Shown piece by piece: positions 47,801 to 60,667 of a stretch of DNA of 64,000 nt; the first letter of the stretch is position 1, and each line of letters begins with the position of its first letter. This DNA comes from Rusavskia elegans (taxonomy: Eukaryota > Ascomycota > Lecanoromycetes > Teloschistales > Teloschistaceae), in assembly GCA_011316305.1 (NCBI GenBank), contig SAUG01000116.1:62001-126000 (forward strand), read 5' to 3'. The position numbers and the translations under genes were made by a program. The notes beneath the pieces were generated by a model. That model was not told the DNA's origin, ran no database searches, and was given only the letters and a program-made list of their open reading frames with translations.

Positions 47801-48131
47801 TAAGGGAGTCCTAGCGTAGGTTATTATAACTAATCCTATATAGCTATAGAAGTACGATTATAATATTACGAGATATCTTTATTATAAAGTAATTAAAAAG
47901 AGAATTATAGAGACGTATTTAATAATTATATTAACAACTAACGAGAGAAACTATCTATAGGAATAACGGGCGATATATATAATAAAAATAGCTATAAAAG
48001 CTAACAGATAGCCGTCTATTAAAAGTCCTATTAGGAAGGGCGGCTATAGCGGCTATAGATAGCTATAGATAATTAGGCTCGTTTACCTAACTAATTTTTT
48101 AGGGAATTTCTATAGAATTATAGATATAATA
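47723..48131 (-). repeat. 3' LTR of P3 (LTR M)
   Basis: Starts tataacgtctctgtatatca and ends agatataata. Variant 1a. Confidence 0.9.
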
Positions 48132-48144
48132 CAGCCCCCTCTAT

Positions 48145-48995
48145 ATCGCTTTTCTAAAGTTTTTTAAAATTTTTTAGACGTATTTAAAGTATTTCCTAGG
48201 TTTTTAAATATTTTCTTTATTAGGAAACCCTTTCTATTTTACTAGAAATTCGTTAGTTTCTTTTTTTTATCTAAAATCTTCTTAATTTTATATTTTTCTT
48301 ATTTTTAATAGTATTAATATTTCGCTAATACGATATAGTCTAGTACTTTTTTTAATAATCTAATATAGAATTCAGGAAAAATTCCTATTATTAGAAGTTT
48401 TAAATATACTATTATTCTCTAAATATTCTAAATCTCGAAAGTTCCTATATATAGCTTATTAAGTTTTCTATCTATTAAATTTTTTATTAATAGTAAAACT
48501 TTATCTCTTTTATTAATTTTATAGTATTTTCTTATTTTATCTAATCTCTATTTAACTTTTTTTTTACTATTTAAATCCTTATTTTTACTTTATCCTAGTT
48601 ATTTTTTATTTTATTAATAAAAAATTATACCGCTAGGTTTTTTATATCTAAATATATTTCTTTTCGAATATTTTTACTATAAAATAGTTTATTAGGTATT
48701 ATTCGAATATCTTTATTATATAATAAATTAATTGCTATTTAAGCTATTAGGAAAAGTTAGATCTAATTTTCTTTTTCGTCTAAATAGTAGATTTTTAGGT
48801 AGATTTCTAATATCTAGTTTATTCTTTCTATTTATCTATCGGTTTATAGATAGAACGATATTAATATTACTTATTCCGCGCCTACTATTTACGTTAGTCC
48901 TTTTATAAAGTTTAAAATAAATAGCTTATTTCTATCCGAGATAATTTTTTCTAAAATTCGATCTTTATAGAATACTATTTATAGTAGTAAAAAGA
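48145..48995 (-). pseudogene. pol relic of P3: integrase end and chromodomain
   Basis: Minus-strand continuation of the P3 integrase after Gypsy-3, then the chromodomain at about 48300-48150 as in P1. Collinear with 11320-12160. Confidence 0.85.
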
Positions 48996-49210
48996 TGTAG
49001 TGGTCAGGGTTCTGAATTACTCGAACGGCTTAAAGGATTATAGAATATATATCTAGATTATATAGTTATATACGAATTAAGATACTAACTAATCCGGTCG
49101 TTAATTATAAAAGCGGATATAGAAGCGGGTATAGATCTAATATAGAGATACTTATATATATAAATACCCTATTTTTCTATAATTATAGAAGATTCGTTTA
49201 GAATTTTATA
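48996..49210 (+). repeat. 5' LTR of Gypsy-3a
   Basis: Starts tgtagtggtcagggttctga (unmutated TG end) and ends gaattttata (TACA-type end after RIP). 215 bp. Confidence 0.88.
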
Positions 49211-49949
49211 CTAGTAGTAATAACTTTTTAGGCTATAAATAATCTACCTTTATTCTATTATTAAAGTTTCTTTAAACCGGTTTTAACTATTTTTATAAAT
49301 AAGATTCTTTAAGCTCGAATATAAATTCCTAAATAAAATATTCTTTCTACTTTTTATTCGGCGCTAGTATAGAGCGAATAATAGTATATAATAAAAATAT
49401 AGCCTTTTCTAAAGTTTATATAAACTAGAAATCCCGTTATAAGACCTCTTTAAATAATTTATTTATAGCCTAATTCGCTACTATTCCTACTATAGAAAAA
49501 GATATTTCTAGAGAAAATATTAGTTTTAGGGGTATCCTAGATATTTCCGGAAATAATAATTCTTATAATAGTAATAATAAAAGTAGATCTAGTAGTAAAT
49601 ATAACCGACCCTTTAGTTATTTTTATATAAACTATAGGAATAGCTATACCGGCTCCGATTATTATTATTTCTATTATAGTAACTCTAATCCTAGGCTACT
49701 AGAACTTTCTAGTAAAAACCCTAATCTACTATTATATAGGTCTATTCTTTCTAATACCTCTAATATTTCTATAATCTATATAGTATAGAATACCTATAAT
49801 AAAAAGCCTTCTAACTTTAAAAGTTATAAACGTAACTACTATATTACCTATACCTAGCTCCGCTGTTATAAATACTACTACTTATTTTATAGTATAACTA
49901 TCGCGGACCCCGTTTTCTATAGTAGTTAATACTTTATTAATAATACTAA

Positions 49950-50560
49950 ACTATAGTATATTAAACAGGTTTCTAACCTTAATAAAAATTCCTAGAAATA
50001 TTTTAAAGAGGTTTTTTTAAAGTAATAAGATAAACCGAACTTTATGAAAAACGCTTTAGCTACTTAGTATAGATTAGCCTAGAATAAAAAACTTAGCGAT
50101 ATTAAAAACTATTACTCTACTTTTATTAAATTATATATAGATATTAAAAGTAAAATTAATAAATATATTATTTTAAAATATTTTATTAATTATCTAAAAT
50201 CTAATATCTAGATAGCTACTAAAAGATATCTCGCTTTATAATAATAAAATAGATAACCAGTAAATTTTATAAATATTATAAATACTATAATAATATTCGA
50301 AAAGGTTACTACTAAATACTATAATAACCGAAGTACTATAGTTTTTTTAATAGTCGAATAATCTAGTACCGCCGAGATTAATTCTATAAATACTAGTAGT
50401 CGAGGCGGCCGTAGCCGAAACCGAAGTAATTAAAAAAAAAAAGGTAGATAAAGAGGATTAAATAGTATAAATAAGTACTATAATTATAGGAAGTCTAGCT
50501 ATTATAAAAAAGATTACCGGAGTATTTATATTCCGGGATATACTCCCGCGGGATAGATTT
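49950..50560 (+). pseudogene. gag relic of Gypsy-3a
   Basis: Capsid stretch KYFKEVFLK at about 50007, then PNFMKNALAT and IKNYYSTFIKLYIDIKSKI. Zinc knuckle near 50473-50518 reads KYYNYRKSSYYKKDY, CX2CX4HX4C with Tyr for Cys and His. A Ser/Arg/Gly-rich spacer (SSRGGRSRNRS-type) precedes it at about 50390-50430. Dead copy. The 62359 copy gives the same order. Confidence 0.82.
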
Positions 50561-50869
50561 TTTTTTAAAAAAAAAGTCTATCGGTAATAGCTAATAATAG
50601 ATTATTAGAAAATATATAGTATCGTATATATCTAGATATATATATAATATCGATAAAAAGCCTTTAATAGTAGAAGAATAGCTCGGTCTAATTAAAGTAA
50701 AGATTAAAAAATTAAAAATAACTTTTAAAAATATATTAGAAGAAGCTTTAACTATTTTCTATAATATAATACCGTCGCTTAAAAATATATAGAATAATAA
50801 ACGACTTTTATATATAGGTCGAATACCGGGCTTTAATAAATAGATACAGTTTAATCTAAAAATTAATAG

Positions 50870-53800
50870 AAATTATTTTAAAGTCTTCGCTAATTTAGAT
50901 ACTACTAACTACTTTATTACTAGGTATATTATTAATCTTCTAGAATTAGAGCTTTAATAGTTATTAGGCAGAGTATAGCTCGAAGGTAGTAAGACTATAG
51001 ATATTTTAGAAATAATAGAACTTTTATAGTTTTATAGAACCTTCTCTACTACTACTCTTTATATAGTACTAGATATAGACTATAATCTAATTTTCGAAAA
51101 AAACTTCTAAAAATAGTATAATTTAGTATCTAACTATAATACTCTGGAAATATAAATTTAGAAGGATAGAATTATATATTAATTATATAGCGCTTCGAAT
51201 ATATATTATTTATAACTTCTTAAAAATACTCTAACCGAATTTTCCGAAATTAACTTTAAAGAATTTAAATAATTTATTAAAAAGGGCGTATAGGCCTGCC
51301 TATATATTATATAAAACGAATATAATTTTCTAAAATAATTTAACCCGGTCTAAAAAACGATAGACTATACGGGACTAGATAGAGTTTTCGGCCTAAAATT
51401 TCTAGATTATTTCTAAAATAACCTTTTAATAAAACTACTACCGGAAAGACTATTAGATTATATAATTAAAACCGGCGATATTTAACGTATTAATTAAGTT
51501 TATTATAGTTTATTTCCTAAATAGAATAAAAAGTAGAAGTATTAAATTAAGTATTTTACCGAATAAAAATTAATTCGACTAAATTAATTTCTTTAAAGCG
51601 CGCCTATTTTTTTTACTAAAAAGAAAGACAATAGCTAGTATATATATATCGACTACTAGGACCTTAATAGTATAACTATAAAGAATAGATACCTATTATC
51701 TAAAATTTAAAATTATCTAAATACTATCGGGATAGCGAAGTATTTTAGTAAAATTAATCTAATAAACGGTTACTAGTAGATTAATATTATCGATAAAAAT
51801 TATATAAAGACGGCTTTTAATACTAAAACTAGTAAATATAAATTTTTAGTTATATTATTTAGATTAATAAACGTACCTATAACGTTTTAAACTATAATAA
51901 ATAATATACTTAGGCCGTTTCTCGACGATTTTATAGTTATTAACTTCGATAATATCTTAATCTATTTAAAGAATAAGGAGGAATACCTATAATATATTAA
52001 AGCTATTATAGAGATACTCGAAAAAAACTAACTATTTATAAAACCTTCGAAGTATCTATTTTTCTAGAAGTATATTAAATTCTGCGGGTATATTATTAAT
52101 AATAGAAAAATCCGTATAAATATAGTAAAAATAAAAGCTATTAGGGACTAGCCGCTACTATAAATAGTATATAATATATAGTCCTTTTTAGAATTATATA
52201 CCTATTACCGGAGATTTATAGAGAATTTTACTCTAATATATAGACTTTTCTATAAATTAATTTTAGATTTAAAAGGTAAAAAGTATAAATTAATTCGAAT
52301 AAATTTCTCCGTTTAAAATATATATAAACTAATTAAAAATATTATAATAAGTAATAAAGTATTTATTTAGCCTAATATAATTCTATTTTTTATTATTAAA
52401 ACGGATATTTCCGATTTTAAATAGGGCGCCGTTCTCGATTAGATTAATACCGATAGTATTAAATAGCCTATTATTTTCGAAAGTAAGGTATTTATATCTA
52501 TAGAACGTAACTACGCTATTTATAAATAAAAACTTTTTACTATTAAGAAATTACTATAGTAATAGCGCTACTATATTAAAAACGGAATAACTATAATTAT
52601 TAAAACGGTTTATATAGATTTATAATACTTTAAAACTATTACTAAACCTTCTAGGAAGTTTATTCGCTAGTTTATAGAGTTCGGGAAATATAAACTCGAT
52701 ATTAAATATAAACCGGGTAGTAAAATAATAGTAGTAGATATTTTAAGCCGAAAAGGAGACTTCTACTTACTTACCGGCGAAATTAATAATTATATAATTT
52801 TATTTAATAACGCTATCCGAGTTTATACGGAATCTAGAATCCTATCTAATAATCCGGAAATAAAGGCTACTTTAAAAAAATATAAATACTATCTCCGAAT
52901 AAAAGATAATATAGTATAGTACCGGGACTCGCTATAGAATAGTTAGATATCCTATATTCTAGTATAGGCTTATATAAATTTCCTAGACTATATCTATAAA
53001 TAATATAGTTACTATTCGTATAAAATAATAATAGATATTATTTATATAAAATAGTAATAGCCCGAGATAGAAAAAGATATTAAATATTATATTAAATACT
53101 ATCCCGAATATTAGTTTACTACTATTTCTCGCGATATTAAACAAAATATAATATATCCTTCTAGTATTTAGAAAGATAGATTAAATTCTTTTAAACGCTA
53201 GAAATTCGATTTTTTTAGTTTTTTATTAGAAATTAACTAGGGTAATAAATAAATTATAACTATAATTAACTACGCTACTAGATAGTCTATAATTTAGTTA
53301 CTTCTAAATATAATAGTAGAAGTACTAGCCGAATTTATTATCTATCGGATTTACTATAATTATAGTTTTCCGAAAGAAATTATTACTAATTAAAATATAA
53401 ACCTTTAGGCTCTAGCTATAGATAAGGTATACCGCCTACTAGAAGTTAAGTATTAAGGTATAACGCTTTATTATCTACGAATAAATAGCGCTATTAAAAG
53501 ATTTAATAGAGTTCTCGGGAAAATACTTACTAAATACTATATCGGGCAGCCGAAAAAGACTTAGAATCTTTATTTAGACTAGGTTCTATTTACTACGCGT
53601 ATTTATATATATATAACTATTAGATTTTTACCCTTCTATTTATTTTATAGTATTAATCCGATATTACCGACTAATACTTCTAGCCCTTCTTTAAAAGGAT
53701 ATAATAAAAGAATCGATCCTATATCGTTTCTTTTACGCGATCGAGTTAAGGTATTTAAAGATATAATAGTATAAATAAAAATAAATAAAAAAGCGTAGAA

Positions 53801-54238
53801 TACGAAAATAAAAGATAATATTTTTATTAAAAGAAATATAGTTTTAATTAGAATTAAGTAATTTTAAAAGTTTAAAATTAACTAGTATAGTCTATATAAG
53901 GTTATTTAAACTAAAATCTTAAATATTTATATCCTAAAACCTCCTAGTAAATCTGCTAATAAATACCTAATTAGTAGAAATTATATAAAAAAATATTTTA
54001 TAGAAGAAAATATTACTATTAGATAGAAAATACCTTATAGATATAGAAAACTAAGGAAAGTTACTATAGAATAGCCTTCGCTAAATAAAAAGCGTAAATA
54101 AAAAAGACTTTATAAACTAAAGCCAGCAGAGAACCTAAATAATAATTATTTATCTAAGTTTAAGCCTATACCTAAAAATAATTTCTATAAAAAAGACGAT
54201 AATAAAATATAAACCTCTAAAAAAAAAAGAAATTAATT
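50870..54238 (+). pseudogene. pol relic of Gypsy-3a (PR-RT-RH-IN)
   Basis: Protease about 50870-51100 (FANLDTTNYFITRYI, for the DSGAT region). RT about 51600-52190 (IDYQDLNSITIKNRYLL, KINLINGYQQI) with the active site at about 51941-51975 reading VINFDNILIYLKN (YLDD lost). RNase H about 52400-52780 (KTDISDFKQGAVLDQ, KYKLDIKYKPGSK). Integrase about 52990-53800 (TTINYATR with Asp read as Asn, FPKEIITNQNINLQ, SAIKRFNRVLGKIL). A Lys-rich tail ends near 54238. RT and RNase H are relatively well preserved in wording. Stops are of the RIP type. Confidence 0.9.
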
Positions 54239-54240
54239 AA

Positions 54241-56196
54241 ATTTTTACTTTTATTTATTATTTTATATATTTATATATATTAAAATATAAATTAATTCTA
54301 GTTTAAATATAATATCTTTACCTTTTATTTATTTTAAAAAAAAGATATTTTTATTAATTTTCTATAGAGTAAAGAGTAAATAAATATATAAATAATTCTA
54401 AAATAATACTAAAAGCGGAACTTTTTACTAGCTTATAGAATTATATTTAATAAAAACTTAATAGTAACTTTAAATACGGTTATTTATTTTAAAATACGTA
54501 TAATATATATTTATTAAACCGAAAGAATTTAAATTAAAAATTTAGAAAATTAGACCTTCCTATATTTTAGTATAAAGCTAAAATATAATAGGGCCGCCCT
54601 TTATAATATAACTATTATACCTTAAATATAGCTATACCGAAGTCTAAATAATTATCTACTATTTTTTAGTTTTAGTATATTTAGCGCCTTTAATAAGGCC
54701 GAAATACCCGTTTAGAACTAGAGCGATTTTTATTAATAAAATCGAAGTCTTCGCGTTCGCGTTCCCTCTCGTTCTAGAGCCGATTTATTTAATATTAAAC
54801 TACTATATATTATACCTTAAAGGTATATATATAGCGAGCCTTATAGCGAGCTATATAGATATTAATAGGAGCAGCCGATAAAAGTAGTATACTCTCTAGG
54901 TCCGAAAGTATAGAAGAGAAAGGAAATAATTTCTAAAAAGGCCCGGAGCCGAATTAAAATTCTAATTATATATAATTAGTATCCGATAAAAGTATATAGC
55001 TAAACGAGTTTATAGCCCTTAATATATATAATAGAAATCTAGCTAATAGATAATTACTCGCCCTTTTTCTTTTAACTATATTTATTAATAAAGTCTCGAT
55101 TTAGATTATAGAAAGTTTATCTTTATATCCAGGTCTATTAGAGTTATTAATAGTAGGCTAGAAAAATAAAGCTAGAAGATTAAAGCCTCTATTATTCTAT
55201 AGGAATTTAGGTAGAAAAATATTATAATCTATAATTCGCTTCGACGATAATCGACGTAGCTATAATAGAGTAGGAGGAAATAGTATAGGATTATTATCTA
55301 TACGGCTTCTAACTTTTATACCTGCTTATTTTTTAGAAAATTATAAAATCTATATCCGTAATAGAAGCTCTATACTAATTATAGATTATAATCTTTATAA
55401 AGATAAATACGGATATTTACTTTAGCGGTACTTCTATAGATAGTTACTATATATACCTCCGAATTCCTATTATAAATTTATATAGTATACGAAAGAACGG
55501 GTAATATCGCTAGTATAAAAGCTATAAAACTTATTTACTTAAATTTTATATAACTAGAATAAAATTAGTCGCTTAAAAAAAATAGGTTATATATATTTAA
55601 GAAATAATTTATTTATATAAAAATAGTATTAAGCTTTTATAAATATATAATCTAGATAAATCGGCTAAATTTACCGAAATATTTTATATAAATTTCGATA
55701 TTTTAGTACCGGAAATTATTAGGAAGGGTAACGTTTCCTAAAATAAATTAACGAAACTACTAATATAAGCGATACCTCTATTAAATAGCTTAACTTATAG
55801 TATTTATTACTATATAAAGTTTATAATTACCTCTACGAATAATAATTACTATTTTATTAACTCGCTATCTATTATTTTATAAGAATCTTATAATAATTCT
55901 AACTGCTGTTAGGTTAGGTATAATATACTATAATAGTAGTTATTACTATTATTAAAATAGATAATCGATAATATTATTAAGAGGAAACGCTCCGAAAGTT
56001 AAAAAGTTCGAGGTTATAGTAATCGATAGCAAGCTTCTACTAATATATTTATTTACTTCTATATAAATTATATAAAGGTAAACTTATATTCCTCGCTTTA
56101 CTTTACTTATTATTACTAGTTATAGTTTTATTTCTATTACTATTTAGCTTTAGAGAATATTTACTTCCCCCTATATTTTATTTAGGAAGGGAAGAA
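54241..56196 (+). pseudogene. Third ORF of Gypsy-3a, hydrophobic C-terminus
   Basis: One frame (codons starting at 54241) is clearly the least interrupted over about 650 codons: 55261-55380 has no stop while the other two frames have three each in the first 60 bp. Readable blocks are SSILSRSESIEEKG, ESLSLYPGLLELLIVG, SIIRFDDNRRS and IRLLTFIPAYFLENYKI. Near the end (56080-56155) it reads KLIFLALLYLLLL then IVLFLLLFSF, a run of about 23 hydrophobic residues that could be a membrane anchor, ending just before the polypurine tract and LTR. The position and anchor are like an env-type ORF. RIP itself turns Ser, Pro, Thr and Ala codons into Leu, Ile and Val, so the hydrophobicity may be inflated. 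Confidence 0.6.
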
Positions 56197-56420
56197 TATA
56201 GTAGTTAGGGTTCTAAATTATTTAAATTATTTAAATAGTTTAAATAGTTATAGAATATATATTTAGATTATATAATTATATACGAATTCGGATACTAACT
56301 AATCCGGTTACTAATTATAAAAGCGGGTATAGAAGCGGATATAGATCTAGTATAGAGATATTTATATATATAAATGCCTTATTCCTCTATAGTTATAGAA
56401 GATCAGCTTGGAATTCTACA
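56197..56420 (+). repeat. 3' LTR of Gypsy-3a
   Basis: Starts tatagtagttaggg and ends ggaattctaca. 224 bp, slightly longer than the 5' LTR because of a short local duplication near 56217-56245 (aaattatttaaattatttaa). Confidence 0.88.
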
Positions 56421-56424
56421 AAGG

Positions 56425-58680
56425 CTAATTATTCTACTATTATAGTTATTTTATATAGTACGAATCTTATATATTTCGTAAATCCGTTAATAATTATCAC
56501 TATTATATTATATAAAATTTATATATATAGGTCGACCGATTCTAATAATCCCGTAATAAAATCTAATATAATCTATTAATAGAGTATATCTAGCGTTTAT
56601 ATCAGCTAATATTTTTCTACTAGTTCCTAGTAGCTTTTTTTTACTATTATATAATCTAGATAGTTCCGGATAAATTCTTCTATATATTTTTTAAATACTA
56701 GTATATTAGTTTTTTCTTAAATTCTTTTTAATATTTTAGTAATTTTCTAGTATCTAGCCGTCTTTAGATTATATATTTATTTAATTATATTATTAATTTT
56801 TTCTAAAGCTTCTATTTTTTTAAAAATATTTCCGACTTTTTTTAATAAAGGCCTAGATATTTTTTTAGTAGCTTTATAATCTATTTTTTAATTTAAAGTA
56901 TTTATAACTATATTATCGGTATCTCTAATATATCTAATTTCGAAATCGTAGTAGATTATTTTCTCTATTTATTTTATTTATTATTAATTTAGTTTTTTAT
57001 CTACTAGTAATAATAGTAGATTCTTATAGTCTATATATACTATTACTTTATAATTAGTTCTATTTATATAAATCTTTTAATATATAAAGTTTACTATAAT
57101 TATCAGTATTTTCTTATCTATTATTATATAATTAACTTCTGCTAGAGTTAATTTCTTTAAATAATATTTAAATAATCTTCTATTCTAGAAAATATATAAC
57201 CCTATTACTCGGTCTAAAGCGTCTATATAAAGGATAATTTATTTTTTTAAATTAAAAATTACTAAAACTTCTTTAGATATAAAACTTTATTTAAATTTTT
57301 TAAATATTTTATTTTATATACGTATCTATTAGAAAGGTATATTATTTTAAAGTAAATTAGTAAATAGAATAGTTTTCTTTATATAACTCTCTATTATATT
57401 CTAATAGAATTCTATAAATTCTAAAAAACTTTAAATATCTTTTTTATTTTTTAGTACTAGCTATTCCTGTATTATTTATATTTTATTCGCCTCTATAATA
57501 ATATTTTTAAATTTTATTATATAGCCGAGAAATATAATTTCTTATTTATAGAATTTTAATTTTTCTTCTTTAATTTTAAAGTTATATTCTCGGAACTTTT
57601 ATAATATTTAGTAAATTTACTATATATATTCTTTTTTTATTTCTAAAAAAATAAGTATATTATCTATATAGACTATAATAAAGATATTAAAGTAGTTATA
57701 TAATACTTCATTAACTACGCGTTATAAGGTCGCCGGTATATTTATTAATTTAAAAGGTATAACTAAATATTCGAAAAGTCTATATTTAGTTTTAAACGTA
57801 GTTTTTTATTTATCTCCGGCTTTAATCTATAATAGATTAAATATATTTCTTAGATTAAATTTTATAAAAAATTTAGCTTTTTTAATTTTACTTTTTAAAT
57901 TTATTAGAAGCGGGAATAGATATTTATCTTTTTATATTACTATATTAAATCTTCTAAAATCGATATAAAATCGAAAATTACTATTTTTTTTTCGGGATAA
58001 ATATAACCGGTTATTCTATTCTTAACTTAGAATACTATATATATCTTTTTTTAAAATTATAATTAATATATTATTTTAATACTTTTAATTATTTATTATT
58101 TAATCTATAGATTAGCCTAGTTTTTAGCTCTTCTAGCTCTATTATAATAATTTCGTAGTCTTCCTAGATATAAATCGGTAAAGGTAACTTTCTTTCCGGT
58201 TCCTTTAATATATTCTAGAATTTTTTAAAAAGTTATAGAATTTTATTTATAGTAGTTAATTTTCTTTTAATCTACTATTTCCGAGTAAAAATATTATATA
58301 CCTTTTATATCTCGGCTATCTTTTTAGATATATTAAAAAGATAGTTTCCTATTTTTATCTATATCGTTTTCTAAATAATTTCTAGATTCTATAATATAAA
58401 TTATAGAATACCTAGATAGATATTCTTTTATATTTTTATAATATTAAAAATAATCCTTTTTTTATATCTATTATTTCGTATCTATAGGGGTTTAGTCTAA
58501 TATTTAACTCTAATATACGATATTTTATTAATAGTTTTTATAAAATAAAATTCTATTTTTCTAATTAAAAGGACGATAAATTTTCTTATATATTCTTTTA
58601 AAATAATATTCTAAGTAGTTCCTAAATCGACTAAAGCCTCTATAGGTCGTCTAAATAACGTTAGTTAGATAAAAATTCGA
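56425..58680 (-). pseudogene. pol relic of P3: PR, RT, RNase H, start of integrase
   Basis: Minus strand: protease near 58680-58560, RT about 58250-57400 with the catalytic block at about 57655-57690 (VYIDN), RNase H about 57270-56880 and integrase from about 56640 to the Gypsy-3 junction. Collinear with P1. Confidence 0.88.
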
Positions 58681-58709
58681 TTTTTATCTATTTTCCGGAG
58701 TCGTTAAAA

Positions 58710-59118
58710 TATAATATCTCTATATATTAGAAGGCGTTACGTTCGAGTCTAGCTATAGCTATAGATATAGTCCGAGCTACTAAATAGTAAAGGAATCCTA
58801 GCGTAGGTTATTATAACTAATCCTATATAGCCGTAGAGGTATAGTTACGATATTACGAGATATTTTTATTATAAAGTAATTAAAAAGAGAATAGTAGAAA
58901 TATATTTAATAATTATATTAATAACTAATAAAAAAAACTATCTATAGAAATAATAAGCGATATATATAGTAAAAGTAACCGTAAGAGCCGATAGATAACT
59001 GTCTACTAAAAGTCCTATTAGAAGGGACGGTTATAGTAGCTATAGGCGGCTATAGATAATTAGGCTCGCTTACCTAACCAATTTTTCAGGGAACCTCTGT
59101 AGAATCGTGGACGTAACA
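58710..59118 (-). repeat. 5' LTR of P3 (LTR N)
   Basis: Starts tataatatct and ends ggacgtaaca (59109-59118, unmutated). Variant 1a. Confidence 0.9.
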
Positions 59119-59123
59119 CGGAG

Positions 59124-60400
59124 CTTTCGTAATAAAAAATAAATAGAAACGGTAAATACGAAAGGAAACCGAAATTTTATAAAAAAAAATTAAAAATAAT
59201 AACAGTCCGCTATACTTTATATTTATAGAATTTATAATTTAAAATAGCCAGCTTAGTTTATATAGCTTTATTTTTTAAGCTAGATTTTAGTTAACGTATT
59301 TATACGTATCCAAGCGCTTAAAAATAGAATTTAATATCGCCGCGAAATAGTTAAAAGTTATAAATATCTATAAAAAATTATATAGTATTATATTAAAAGT
59401 AAAAATATATTTAATAATATTTATTATATCTAAAACGAGCTTTTTTATAAATTTATAGTTATTAAAAAAAAGTTTTTTTTTATTCTAAACCGTAAACCGA
59501 TAAATATTTATTATTTACTTTATAGTCGAGTCGAGAAAACAAGATATCTATTATAATTAGTTTTAAACTAATATAATAAAAGGAGCTATACTATTTTTTA
59601 GTCGGATAGATTTTTTCTATCTTTTTTATATTTAGAGTAAAAATTAGTAAAATCGTTTTTTAAATATTTAAAAATAGGGTTTAAACGATTTATATAGCTA
59701 TAATTACTAGTTATATAGCGTAAATATCTAATATATAGTAAAATAATATATCTATATATATATAGATAAAAAACTTATATAAATAATAAAAAACTATTCG
59801 AATAAATAAAATATAGGAAATTAAAAGTTCTATTAAATAAAATTTTACTATATTATCGCTAGCGCGTCGAAACCGTATCGTTCCGAACGTTTATTTATTA
59901 TTTAGAATCCTCGAATATTTATATTAGGTTCGGGTTTAATTATATTTATTGGAATCGTTATCTAGTATTATTTATAAACTATAGATATATAGATATAAAT
60001 ATAGTAAATATCTACGGGTATAATATATTCCTTAAAAATTATATATAAAAGTAAAGTTATAGTTTATATTTAATAGTACTATAATATAGCAATCGAATAT
60101 CTAAGTTATATTATAATTCTAGATAAATTTATTTGGATTTATAAAATAAACCCGAATAATTTTATTAAAGACTGCTATCTAGAAAATTTAGATTCGATTT
60201 CTAGTAATATTATTCTTTTTAACTTTATTCTAGAATATAGCTATATACCTATAGTATAGTTATATATAAAAGAAGGCCGATTATAATAATAGCTAAAGAA
60301 TAATTTTTTTCTACTCTTTTTAATTCTTATAGTTAATTATATAGTTAATAGATTTATTTAATGAATACTATATATATAGACAGATATAGTATAATATCGG
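59124..60400 (+). pseudogene. Third ORF of Gypsy-2, second part
   Basis: Resumes in the same frame across the P3 insertion (ELS..KINRNGKYERKPKFYKKK, then IASLVYIALFFKLDF and FLVG.IFSIFFIFRVKISKI) with RIP stops only. Sense-like codons continue to about 59800 and perhaps further. No recognised domain. Its presence on both sides of a clean insertion supports a real coding region. Confidence 0.55.
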
Positions 60401-60427
60401 GAACGATATCGTTAAAAAGGAAGTAAT

Positions 60428-60667
60428 TATAAAGTACTAAACGCGTTATATAAACTCTAGAAATATAATTAGGACGTTTAGAAACGAGACTCGCCGTCTA
60501 GTTACTAGAACGTCGCTAGCGTATCGGATCTCGATTCTTTTTCGCTTTTTTCTTTTCTTTTATTATTAGACTATATCCTAATCTTTCTAGAGTATAAATT
60601 AGTTCTATAATATACCTTTTATCCGGTCTATAATCGTATACTACTCTAGAAACATTCCTATTTTATA
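60428..60667 (+). repeat. 3' LTR of Gypsy-2
   Basis: Starts tataaagtactaaacgcg and ends cctattttata. It holds the empty hAT target ctagcgtatcggat at about 60512. Confidence 0.9.

Larger units (their letters stand above)
48996..56420 (+). mobile_element. Gypsy-3a: LTR retrotransposon with a third ORF
   Basis: 5' LTR 48996-49210 and 3' LTR 56197-56420, a 7-kb interior with gag, pol and third ORF, and a polypurine tract (aggaagggaagaa) at about 56184-56196. It interrupts P3 integrase exactly where P1 and P2 are continuous. The 5-bp flanks aaaga and aaggc match poorly. No chromodomain seen. A second copy starts at 62359. Confidence 0.88.
47723..59118 (-). mobile_element. P3: pol-type LTR element with Gypsy-3 inside
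   Basis: LTRs M (47723-48131) and N (58710-59118) are 409 bp each, with a perfect TSD cggag (47718-47722 and 59119-59123). Interior 48132-48995 plus 56421-58709 is collinear with P1 and P2: pol only, no gag. Gypsy-3 lies in its integrase region. LTR variant 1a. Inserted in the third ORF of Gypsy-2. Confidence 0.92.
39924..60667 (+). mobile_element. Gypsy-2: chromovirus LTR retrotransposon with a third ORF
   Basis: 5' LTR 39924-40604 (242 bp once its hAT is removed) and 3' LTR 60428-60667 (240 bp). The interior, after removing P3, is about 8.4 kb: leader, gag, pol with chromodomain, then a third ORF of roughly 2.2 kb. The flanks read aaggt and aagct, an imperfect 5-bp repeat. Inserted in gag of G7. 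A purine-rich tract (aaaaaggaag) precedes the 3' LTR. Confidence 0.85.
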
